Assembly: GCA_937897005.1 (NCBI GenBank)
Contig: CALCOQ010000265.1
Coordinates: 1 to 15,484, forward strand
Length of the DNA: 15,484 nt
Origin: an uncultured euryarchaeote
Lineage (GTDB): Archaea > Thermoplasmatota > Poseidoniia > Poseidoniales > Poseidoniaceae
Reading direction: 5' to 3'
Shown: positions 1-8,400 of the stretch, piece after piece
Layout of the letters: each line of letters opens with the position of its first letter
How positions within the stretch are numbered: the stretch's first letter is position 1
Made by a program: the position numbers and the translations under genes
The notes under the pieces: generated by a model
Seen by the model: only the letters and a program-made list of their open reading frames with translations
Told to the model about the DNA's origin: nothing
Database searches by the model: none

Positions 1-2245
1 TCAGGTGTCCATTGCGCCCATACTTCATCTCCTCGGACAGAACCTGTCCCATGCCCATATGGCAGGAACCGATTATCTGCCCCTCTACGGCAAGCGGATT
101 CAAGGCCTTGCCACAATCATGAGCAGCCCAGGCCTTGACGACCTTGATGAAGCCGGTTTCAGCGTCAACTTCCACTTCTGCAACATAAGCGGAGAACGAA
201 TATGCTGGTGCCAACCCTGCTGCAGCGCCTTTGTGAACACCGCCCATTGGTGGTGTTCTATAGGAGCCACTAGCAATCAGTGAACCACTGTCAGCCTGAG
301 CCTTATGTACTGCTTCTAACCACGAAACACCAATCGCTGGGTCATGTTTGTAGTAGATGCGTCGATCTCCGAGAACCAGTTGGTCAGGATGATATCCAAT
401 CAACTCCCAGGTCGCTTTCAGAACCTTCTCGCGTAATTCAATGGCCGCTCTTATTGCCGCATTGGCATTCATGAAGGTGACACGGGAGGAGTATGAACCC
501 AGATCCACTGGGGTGGTATCGCTCTCCTGTGAACGAATCCTGATCATATCCAGTGGCAGAGCCAGAACTTCACTGACAGCTTGTGCGATTGCAGTATCAC
601 TGCCCTGCCCTATTTCCGCAGCACCGGTGTGAACGGTGACTCCACCATCCATATCGCATTGCAGATGTACGGTTGCATGAGGGAAGTTCTCTGGGTCCCA
701 ATGGATGGGTAGTCCTGAACCTGAGATGAAGAAACCACATCCAACCCCAATGCCGCGTCCGAATGGTAACTTACGGAATTTCTCATCCCATCCAGATTGT
801 TCCCTTACCTTTGCCAGGCATTCTCGCATTCCTGTGGATGTGATTCGAAATCCAGTTATTGTTCTTGAATGGGGAGGGAGTAGGTTGGCAAGTCTGAATG
901 TCATGGGGTCGACGCCGAGTTTCTCTGATACCTCATCAATGCCTACTTCAACCGCACATCGACTGTTGACGGCACCGTGTCCACGCATCGCTCCACTGGC
1001 TGGTTTATTCGTCCACACCCTTGCTCCAGTGTAATGGAATCCACCTATTTCGTAGGGAGACGTATGCAGGACTCCGTTGTAGTAGGTGGTGACGTGTCCG
1101 AATGAAGCGAATGCCCCTCCATCGATCAGAGCATCAGTCTCAATACCGGCGATTCTTCCTTCATCATCAGCATGTACTCCCATCTGGATACGAGAGGGAT
1201 GTCTGCCTCGATTTATCCAGTACACCTCTTCTCTGTCGAAACATATCCTAACAGGACTTCCCGATTTACGGGCGAGGATGGCAGCACACATCTCATGTGG
1301 AAATGGGTCTGATTTACCACCGAATCCACCTCCAACGAAAGTCCGGTAGACGTTTATCTGGTGCATTGGAATCTCCAGTACAGATGACAGAGCACGATGT
1401 AGATAGTGCGGAACCTGTTGCGGGGTATACACCGTCAAGCGTCCGGTGGGATTCCAATGTGCGACCACTGCATGAGGTTCCGTGAAACCATGATGCAATC
1501 CTGCAAAGGTCCAGTCTGCTTCACTGGAAGCAGCCGGCTCATTCATCGAAGAGAGGTTACCGAATTGTTGGAACACCCTCTTCTGGATGTTTGACTCACC
1601 GATGTGATACTTGCCGCGGTCGTGAATAGGGTGCTCGCAATCCTCAAGCCCGTCCTCCATGTCATGAACTGGCTCAAGGAGTTCGTATTCCACTTCAATG
1701 AGTGAAAGGGCTTCGATGGCGGTCGCTTCATCACAGGCAGCAACACAAGCGACCAGGTCACCGACATGGCGAACCTTGTTCTGAGCCATTGCATGTTCGT
1801 CCTTGGTGACTGGGAGGACCCCGAAACTGTTGACAGAATCTTTGCCAGTGGCAACCGCTACCACTCCTTTGAGGGCTTCAGCAGCTCTTGTGTTGATGGA
1901 GCGTATCATTGCGTAGTGGTGGGGCGAACGGAGAATCTTCCCGATCAGTTCTCCAGGAAGTCGGATATCATCACCATAGCGGGCCTGTCCAGTCATCTTC
2001 CAGTTGGCATCAATCAATGGAGTTCGTTTGCCGATACTGGTGCCGGTGATATGCTGGTCATGGACGTGAGGCCCGCGGGGTTGTTTCTTCTGACCGCCTT
2101 GACTCATAGGGATATGATCGATATCCTGGAGGTTGCTTTCAGGCGATGAACCACCGCTGCCTGGAACTCCGAAATCCTGTTGCCCTGCAACGCGCTTACC
2201 ATCCGCTCGGGTCTTGTCGAAAGATTGTCTTGGCGCTTTACCCAT
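1..2245 (-). CDS. Xanthine dehydrogenase-family molybdopterin-binding (large) subunit, 3' end cut by window
   Basis: Catalytic subunit of a molybdenum hydroxylase, which hydroxylates N-heterocycles, aldehydes or aryl-CoA compounds using water. The reverse strand is open for 748 codons and leaves the window without a stop. Visible landmarks are the N-domain start GKRTPLIDA near residue 72, ARYGDDIRLPG, the Moco loop FVGGGFGGKS near 303-312, AMRGHG near 419-424 and EIGQG at 544-548. The catalytic-Glu region near the C-terminus lies outside the window. AMRGHG is neither the AYRCSFR of form I CO dehydrogenase nor the AYRGAGR of form II, so CO oxidation is unlikely; the style is closer to hydroxybenzoyl-CoA reductase or xanthine dehydrogenase. 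About 66 polar residues (Gly, Gln, Ser, His) precede the conserved domain. The start is set by GAGGTG five bases before ATG, nine bases after the small-subunit stop. Substrate unknown. Confidence 0.93.
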   Translation of the reverse strand, partial: MGKAPRQSFDKTRADGKRVAGQQDFGVPGSGGSSPESNLQDIDHIPMSQGGQKKQPRGPHVHDQHITGTSIGKRTPLIDANWKMTGQARYGDDIRLPGELIGKILRSPHHYAMIRSINTRAAEALKGVVAVATGKDSVNSFGVLPVTKDEHAMAQNKVRHVGDLVACVAACDEATAIEALSLIEVEYELLEPVHDMEDGLEDCEHPIHDRGKYHIGESNIQKRVFQQFGNLSSMNEPAASSEADWTFAGLHHGFTEPHAVVAHWNPTGRLTVYTPQQVPHYLHRALSSVLEIPMHQINVYRTFVGGGFGGKSDPFPHEMCAAILARKSGSPVRICFDREEVYWINRGRHPSRIQMGVHADDEGRIAGIETDALIDGGAFASFGHVTTYYNGVLHTSPYEIGGFHYTGARVWTNKPASGAMRGHGAVNSRCAVEVGIDEVSEKLGVDPMTFRLANLLPPHSRTITGFRITSTGMRECLAKVREQSGWDEKFRKLPFGRGIGVGCGFFISGSGLPIHWDPENFPHATVHLQCDMDGGVTVHTGAAEIGQGSDTAIAQAVSEVLALPLDMIRIRSQESDTTPVDLGSYSSRVTFMNANAAIRAAIELREKVLKATWELIGYHPDQLVLGDRRIYYKHDPAIGVSWLEAVHKAQADSGSLIASGSYRTPPMGGVHKGAAAGLAPAYSFSAYVAEVEVDAETGFIKVVKAWAAHDCGKALNPLAVEGQIIGSCHMGMGQVLSEEMKYGRNGHL

Positions 2246-2250
2246 GTTAA

Positions 2251-2256
2251 CACCTC
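2251..2256 (-). promoter_or_regulatory. Shine-Dalgarno site of the large hydroxylase subunit
   Basis: GAGGTG on the minus strand lies five bases before the ATG at 2245 and overlaps the TGA stop (2257-2255) of the small-subunit gene. This supports translational coupling of the two subunits and fixes the long N-terminal form of the large subunit over the internal ATG at 2107, which has no such site. Confidence 0.7.
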
Positions 2257-2854
2257 AACGAGCATCTCCAGGCGGTAATGTCGGCTCATCCGGACCAACA
2301 GGGTGAGGGTCGGAGGAAGGAGTGGTCAGGCTGGATGGGGGTTCGCCAGAACGTTTGATCTCCGCAGCCATCTCAACCGCTTCGACGATCTGCTGATATC
2401 CGGTACAGCGACAAAGGTTGCCTTCGATGGCATCTTTGATCTCATCCTTGCTCGGCTCCGGATTATCTTCGAGCAGGGCCGAGCAGACTACCAGGAATCC
2501 CGGGGTGCAGAAACCGCACTGTGAACCACCGGCTTCAGCGAAACAGGTTTGGATAGGATGCAGATGGTGTCCATCCGCCAATCCTTCAACTGTTGTTATT
2601 GAACGTCCTCTGGCTTCCTCAGCAAGCATCAAGCAAGACAGACGTGGATTTCCATCGACAAGGACGGAACAACAACCACAGGTGCCCATGTCGCAACCCC
2701 TCTTGACACCTAGTGTGCCGACCTTGTCACGTAGTACATCGAGTAGAATAGCGTTCGATTCCACCAACATTTCGCACTTCTGTCCATTCACTTCTGCCTG
2801 CCAAGTGGAGGCAGGTGGTTTGGGCAACATCTGTACATGTTTCGTATCTACCAT
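2255..2854 (-). CDS. [2Fe-2S] iron-sulfur (small) subunit of molybdenum hydroxylase
   Basis: Electron-transfer subunit (CoxS/XDH small-subunit family), 199 residues, carrying electrons from the Mo site towards FAD or another acceptor in the cytoplasm. The plant-type ferredoxin cluster ligands are C54, C59, C62 and C74 (GCDMGTCGCC, then SC). The second, helical-domain cluster is C113 and C116 (QCGFC) with C148 and C150 (CRCTGY). This is the complete eight-cysteine set. The core ends near residue 168. The last 30 or so residues are a Pro/Ser/Asp-rich tail that family members usually lack, and about 18 residues precede the first strand. It is first in the operon, directly before the large subunit. 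No FAD subunit is visible; it may lie beyond the left edge. No good Shine-Dalgarno precedes the start, so the message may be leaderless. Confidence 0.95.
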   Translation of the reverse strand: MVDTKHVQMLPKPPASTWQAEVNGQKCEMLVESNAILLDVLRDKVGTLGVKRGCDMGTCGCCSVLVDGNPRLSCLMLAEEARGRSITTVEGLADGHHLHPIQTCFAEAGGSQCGFCTPGFLVVCSALLEDNPEPSKDEIKDAIEGNLCRCTGYQQIVEAVEMAAEIKRSGEPPSSLTTPSSDPHPVGPDEPTLPPGDAR

Positions 2855-2890
2855 ACCCGTTCGCCATAGGCGACCACAAGTACCCTGTTC

Positions 2891-2918
2891 TTCATCCTTG
2901 TCAGTAACAAGGATTGAA
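2891..2918. promoter_or_regulatory. Inverted repeat in divergent promoter region, possible operator
   Basis: An 8-bp perfect inverted repeat, ATCCTTGT and ACAAGGAT around the 5-base spacer CAGTA (2894-2914), extends by TTC/GAA across a one-base bulge. It sits in the 87-bp gap between the divergent hydroxylase and thioredoxin-lipoprotein genes, where a dimeric regulator could control one or both. It could instead form an RNA hairpin in either leader. The function is inferred; the repeat is seen directly. Confidence 0.4.
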
Positions 2919-2941
2919 TCAAACCTTCATTTCGGCAAGGT

Positions 2942-3436
2942 ATGGTTTTGAGGTTCAAGCCACTTTTGGCAGTCCTTCTTTCTATCATGTTCGTTGCTCC
3001 TGGATGCCTTGGAGATGATAATGTAGGGATACCTTTGGATGACTTCTCATACACTGCAGATGATGGCAATGAATATTCCAGAGACGAAATGAAAGGGTCA
3101 GATTATCTCATTCATTTCTCAGCATCTTGGTGTTCTCGTTGTTACAAGTCGATGCATAACATCTCCGATGCGATCGGTGATACTGATTACCTCATCATGA
3201 GCGTCGAGGAAGAAGGCCTGAGTGGGCTTTCTACTTGGCATGATACAGTCGATGAATCCAACTCCACTCAAGACATCATTGCGCCATTCATGGATGGTTC
3301 AGAATTATCTGAGGTCCTTGGAGTGAGTGCGATGCCGACGATATATCTAATCGATGAGAACGGAAACATCATCAATATCCATGAAGGTGACTTGACCGAT
3401 CATGATGAGATATTGAAGTTCTTGAATCAGGCTTGA
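2942..3436 (+). CDS. Thioredoxin-fold lipoprotein (TlpA/ResA-like)
   Basis: A 164-residue exported thiol-disulfide protein. Residues 1-21 form a signal peptide (R4, K6, then a hydrophobic core) ending in a lipobox-like VAPGC, so C22 is the probable lipid-attachment site and the mature protein would sit on the outer face of the membrane. The thioredoxin fold is shown by WCSRC at 63-67 (active-site C64 and C67) and the cis-proline motif AMPT around P132, followed by the strand YLIDENGNI. The length and acidic character fit small TlpA-like proteins. The family reduces or isomerises disulfides in exported proteins; the real partner is unknown. It is followed 56 bp downstream by the S8 protease on the same strand. 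AAGG immediately abuts the ATG, too close for a normal ribosome site, so initiation may be leaderless. Confidence 0.88.
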   Translation: MVLRFKPLLAVLLSIMFVAPGCLGDDNVGIPLDDFSYTADDGNEYSRDEMKGSDYLIHFSASWCSRCYKSMHNISDAIGDTDYLIMSVEEEGLSGLSTWHDTVDESNSTQDIIAPFMDGSELSEVLGVSAMPTIYLIDENGNIINIHEGDLTDHDEILKFLNQA

Positions 3437-3481
3437 AGCATCCTCACTAATGGGCGGTATGTTGATGACCACATCCGTTGG

Positions 3482-3486
3482 GGAGG
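3482..3486 (+). promoter_or_regulatory. Shine-Dalgarno site deciding the GTG start of the S8 protease
   Basis: GGAGG is followed by AGAACA (6 bases) and then GTG at 3493. The spacing is right for this GTG. It is too long for the in-frame ATG at 3502 (15 bases), and it lies downstream of the TTG at 3478. Confidence 0.65.
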
Positions 3487-3492
3487 AGAACA

Positions 3493-5391
3493 GTGGAAGC
3501 CATGTTTCGATTGAAAGCACTTGGCAGTCTTACTTTGATTCTGTTCTTGCTGATGCCTGCATTCGCGGTGCTAGGAACTGCACCTACGGCTGTTGCTGAG
3601 TCTGTGGAAGAGGGTTGGTGGTACGATACCACTGTCGACCGCGATAAGGATGGAATCGGTGATATGGTTGAACTGCATTTGAACAATCCAGTTTTCCTTG
3701 ATCTCAATGGCACTTTGCCGGTCATTGTTGATTTCGACCACACCCCGACGCAACAGGACATCGAGATGTTGGAGAGGGAGGTCGACTTCCGTATGGGATG
3801 GGACCTCTACCTGATCGATGCTCTCAGTGGTCGAGTGCATACTCAGGATATTCTTGCTCTGAGAGACCTTCCCGGCGTTGTCATGATCGAGTTGGATGGT
3901 ATTCTTGAGGTACAGATGGCAGATGTTGTTCCAGTGCATGGAGTTGATCTGGCTTGGGATGAGACTGGCTATGATGGCTCTGGAGTTGCAGTGGCCATCA
4001 TCGATACTGGACTCGATCACCTACATGTGGGAATAGACGATCTTGATGATGATAATTCCACCAATGATCCGAAAGTAGTCGCATTCTATGACGCAGTCGC
4101 ATCTCCAGATGAAACAAATGGCACCACTGAGCCATATGATGACCATGGACATGGTAGCCATTGCGGAGGGATAACTGCAGGAACTGGCGCTCCTGATTAC
4201 ATTGATGTTGGAATTGCTCCCCAAGCCAGACTCGTTGGAGTCAAGGTCCTCGATGGGGGTGGAAGTGGTTCTTTCGCAGGTGTGATGGGAGGAATGCAGT
4301 GGACTGTAGACGTTCGCTACCAATACAATATTCGAACTGCGAGCATGAGTCTTGGCGGACCAGGCGCTATAGAATGGACCAGTAGTGAGGAGGATAGTGT
4401 CAACCGTATGGCCAATGAGATGGTCAGGGCTGGAATCGCTCTGTTCATCGCTGCAGGCAATAGCGCTGTATCAGCCCAGATCGGTACACCCGGAAGTGCA
4501 GAGGATGTGATAACCGTCGGGGCTCTTGACAAAGATACCAAGATCGCCATCTACTCAAGTCAAGGCCCTACTGAGGAAGGACGTATCAAGCCGAATATCG
4601 CTTTCGTCGGTTCCAGTGTTAATTCTGTGGCCGCCAATACTGGAGATGGATATACCTCAATGAGTGGTACCAGCATGGCTACTCCAGGAGCGGCAGGTCT
4701 TGGAGCATTGATGTCTCAGGCCAATCCAGACCTTTCTCCTTTTGATATTCGAAACATCATGCAGGAAACCGCGACCTATCGTCAATGCCATTACATGGGG
4801 GCGAACGAGCCTTGTGCCGAGGATCTGATTCCAAAGAACAGACAGAACAATGTCTATGGTCACGGTCACGTCAATGCTCAACCTGCGTTGATAGAAGCAG
4901 CCGAGAAGTCTTATTCTTTCAACAACAATCTCTCAGTCAATGTGACCACGGCTGCTATGATGGACAACCACATCCATTTGAATCCTGGTGAGCATATCGA
5001 CATTGAACTGAACACGCCCGTTGATACCATTCAATGGCGTTCCAATCATTTGAGGGACAATTGGGCGAATCTACACTCTTACGATCATCAAACCAGTGCT
5101 GAGTTAACACATACTGACATCATTCATCAGTTGGAGCACTTGCCAGGAATTGAACTTCAAGGAAATCACTCCATCTCGATAAGGGCGATCAGCGGGACTT
5201 CTTCATCGCCATTGGTGACTGTCGATATCATGCTGATGGGAGAAATGGTGGAAGAATCTGGAGAAACAGTATCTTCTGGAATCGGTACTGTTGCCTGGGT
5301 GGGAATCAGTTTATTCCTCGGAGTGATTCTGTTCGTCATTGGAATGATGATGGGCCGAAATCAATTCGAAGAAGCAGAATTGGTTGAATGA
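3493..5391 (+). CDS. Membrane-anchored subtilisin-family (S8) serine protease
   Basis: Secreted endopeptidase of 632 residues, numbered from the GTG start. The order is: signal peptide to about residue 35; a short acidic DRDKDGIGD repeat near 49-57 resembling a calcium-binding thrombospondin-type-3 loop; an I9-like propeptide region (about 70-145); and the catalytic domain (about 150-475). The catalytic triad is complete: D171 (AIIDTGLD), H220 (DDHGHGSHCGG) and S394 (MSGTSMATPG), with oxyanion N323 (AAGNS). C432 and C441 are placed to form a disulfide. A beta-type region of about 110 residues follows, then a single membrane helix (about 598-620) and a short acidic cytoplasmic tail. This gives an enzyme tethered on the outside. 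It lies between the thioredoxin lipoprotein and the giant membrane protein on the same strand. The likely role is surface protein degradation or processing of exported proteins. Confidence 0.95.
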   Translation: MEAMFRLKALGSLTLILFLLMPAFAVLGTAPTAVAESVEEGWWYDTTVDRDKDGIGDMVELHLNNPVFLDLNGTLPVIVDFDHTPTQQDIEMLEREVDFRMGWDLYLIDALSGRVHTQDILALRDLPGVVMIELDGILEVQMADVVPVHGVDLAWDETGYDGSGVAVAIIDTGLDHLHVGIDDLDDDNSTNDPKVVAFYDAVASPDETNGTTEPYDDHGHGSHCGGITAGTGAPDYIDVGIAPQARLVGVKVLDGGGSGSFAGVMGGMQWTVDVRYQYNIRTASMSLGGPGAIEWTSSEEDSVNRMANEMVRAGIALFIAAGNSAVSAQIGTPGSAEDVITVGALDKDTKIAIYSSQGPTEEGRIKPNIAFVGSSVNSVAANTGDGYTSMSGTSMATPGAAGLGALMSQANPDLSPFDIRNIMQETATYRQCHYMGANEPCAEDLIPKNRQNNVYGHGHVNAQPALIEAAEKSYSFNNNLSVNVTTAAMMDNHIHLNPGEHIDIELNTPVDTIQWRSNHLRDNWANLHSYDHQTSAELTHTDIIHQLEHLPGIELQGNHSISIRAISGTSSSPLVTVDIMLMGEMVEESGETVSSGIGTVAWVGISLFLGVILFVIGMMMGRNQFEEAELVE

Positions 5392-5446
5392 CAATTTCAT
5401 CCGGCCCATTGTTTAAGTCCCTAGAGATTTGAATGATTGCGATAGT

Positions 5447-8400
5447 ATGCCTGCACCAAGCCGTCCGCCAAGTCGCCCTAAACCTCGAAAGCGCATTTCA
5501 GCAGCCAGTGGAAATCTTGCCATCCCGGCTGGAGTTCTCAATCCATCAATAGCCGCCCCTTCACCAGATGAGGTCGTCCAGTTACCGCTGACCGGCCCGA
5601 TTCCTCTCGTCGAAAGATTAGCGCAATTCTGGCTTTTCGGAGTTGCGATGATGGGATTGTGGGGTGGATTGTTCTACATCGCTTTCACTCAAGGTGAGAC
5701 CAATGAACGATTCTTGATGCTTGGAATTGGAGGACTTGCAACGGCTTCTGCATTCATCTGGGTGGTTGAGCGCCAACGTCGCAGTCACGGCTCATTGGCT
5801 ACCATGCATGATTATCTCTTGGGAATGGGATTGTTCTTCGGTGCTGCTGGCTTGTTCTGGTTCCTTAGATGGGGAATGGCTTTCGCTGCGAATCCGGACG
5901 GTCTGGATTTCTCTTGGCTGGTTGATGATGCAAGGCCATTCGCCGATGAGGGATGGGTCCCTGGGGCGATGGGAATTGCTGTCCACGCTGCTGCGGCTGT
6001 CATCCTTGGAATAGCTAGTTGGTGGTATCTCAAGATCAAGGAGACTGGAACCGGTATTCTGTCATGGTTCGTCGCCGCCATCACTCCGTTCGGATTGTTG
6101 ATCGTTGGACTTGGAACTTGGATCGATTGGACCAACGGTGGGGTGAGTTATGAATTGGGGATATCATTGGTCGTTCTGAGCATTCTAGGGATGTGGATCG
6201 GGATACAGAGCAACCGAACACTGGTATTCTCGGTGGTGGCCGTGCTTGCTTCGTTCATGCCGATCATCTATGAGTTGGTCAATGATGGAACTGGAAGTGC
6301 ATTGTCGCTGATGGTCTTCATCATCTTCGCTCAAGGTCTTCTTGCAATATCGCCACAGTTGAAAGATGCACAGGCGATAATCGAGAGGGCATCACTCGGG
6401 CTTGTCGCTGCAGCACTCATCGCCATGGCGTGGATGACTGGCGGAGGTCTGACAATGCACCTAGGCCCGCTGAAGTTGGGGCCTGATGATTGGCTTTCTG
6501 GGGCTGCTGTGTTGTGGCTGAGTCTGCTGTTCGGATATTTTGGTGCCGTCCACATGAAGCGTGTTCCATGGATGCCGATAGGGCTCGCTTTTGCATTGTT
6601 CCTTATTCCTCACCCCAGCAATCAGGCAGCATGGGCATTGACTCTCATCATGCTTCCATACCTGTTATGGAAGCCGGACAGCAGGAAATGGGTCAGGCAG
6701 GCGACCTTCTGCAGTGCAGCATTCGCATTCCTCATCGTAGATTGGATGAGTCACGCTGAACATAACTCTGGGATGGAGTTCTGGGGGACCATCGAGAGCA
6801 ATCTGATCCATGTCATCCCACTGGGATTACTGGCGATTGGTGAATGGGCCCGCCGTATCGAGAGGATCTCTGGAAACGCATTCCGTGTGGCAATGGTTCT
6901 GGTCGTGCTTTCACCATCGATGCTAATTGAAGCGAACAGCACTGTTCCATGGGCTTTCTCTGCCTATCTCTTGGTGGTTGCTGCTGAAGCGATGAGAAAA
7001 CCAGCTGAAGGATTACAGCAGAGAAAAGATGCGTCGATGACGATATTGACCAGTCTTGGTCTGACAACCATGCTTGCTGCTTTCGGACGACTGGAGTTGA
7101 ATTGGTCATTCATGCCTGAATTGGATGGCTTCAATCTGGTCCTCATCATCATCGCAGCAGTCTATTACGCGCTCGGCAAGAACAGCAAGGTGAAGGAACT
7201 TGACATCGGTCACTTCAATGCGTGGGCCATCAAGAGTGGCGGTCAAACACCGGTCTTCAATCCTGAATCTGGAATACTGACGGTTCCAGCAGTTGAAGAA
7301 GACGATCCAGAGAACCCTGAATGGTTGGATAAAGGCTGGGGTTCATTCGCAAGAGTATCATTGATCGGTCCATTGATTCTCTTTGGAATAGCTCTGGCTT
7401 CGGTCGATGGGGAAGCACTGTTGGAGAAGTGGTGGATTTGCCTCTTGGCAGTGCCAGTCGTATTGATGATCTGGGAATTGAACAAAGAGAATGAAGGCTC
7501 GGCTGAATCACGTGCCATCGCTGCATGGGCCCTGTTCCTGATGGCGATGCCATTGTCATTCCAGTTGAGTACTGAGTTGTTGGCACAGCCGCTTTCTGAA
7601 AGGGTACTTGACAAATCGCGTCTTCTTTTCGATTTGATTCTGATATCTGGCCCTGTTGCAGTACATCTTGCACTTCAGAAGCGGGGCTTACAGGAGTCAG
7701 AGAAGTCACGAAATGCTGACATTGCAAGTCTGGTAGGATTGTTGGCTCTTGGCCTCCTCGATACCACTGGCGGATTGGTCTACTTCACCATGTTCGCAAT
7801 CGTTGCTCACAGGACTTGGCAACACCGTCTGTCATTATTGGCAGTTCTAGCGCCTCTCACTCTGCCATTGATAGGGACTCGTCCTGGAATCGCAGGTGGA
7901 ATATTCAAGGAGATATTCACAGAAGGAGCCATCTTCGATCTGCTGTTGACCGAAGGGGAGATGTTGGATTTCAATGTCAGTAGAATAGTTGGCTGGTTCG
8001 GTGCCGCTTTCTCACTGTTGATGCTCTCACGTATCATTCAGGACCGAAGAGATCCACCAGAGCATGATGATGAACGTCTCCCATTCATCTGGTCATCATT
8101 CGTATTGATCGTATCATTACAGGCATTGATGGTGCACAGTTCATACCTGCTGTTGATCCTGACCACCCTCATCATCATTCTTGGTTGGTTGGCAGGAAGG
8201 ACAGAGGTCTTCGTATTCGCACCATGGGCATATGTGATAGCATTCCCACCTGCACTGGCTGATACTTTCCCTGAATTGAATGGTTCTGAGTTATTCAGTT
8301 ACTCTCTTCTACTCTCTGGATTGATGACGATGTTCTTTTCGATGCTGGCGAGGAACAACTCATTGTTCATGTATGTTGAAACTGTTGCATTCACCGAAGA

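Noticed and set aside
5..2149. Plus-strand open frames of 60-130 codons across the left edge.
   Set aside because: The minus strand here encodes a continuous molybdopterin subunit with conserved motifs; these frames are its reverse-strand shadows.
1..2854. Aerobic CO dehydrogenase (CoxSL).
   Set aside because: The active-site loop reads AMRGHG, not AYRCSFR or AYRGAGR, and no CoxM is in view.
3478..3492. TTG start adding MGRRT to the subtilase, which could look like a twin-arginine signal.
   Set aside because: The GGAGG ribosome site lies downstream of this TTG and serves the GTG at 3493; the RR is not followed by a Tat consensus.
5429..5446. TTG start adding six residues to the giant membrane protein.
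   Set aside because: No ribosome site supports it and an ATG follows at 5447 with a natural Pro/Arg-rich N-terminus.
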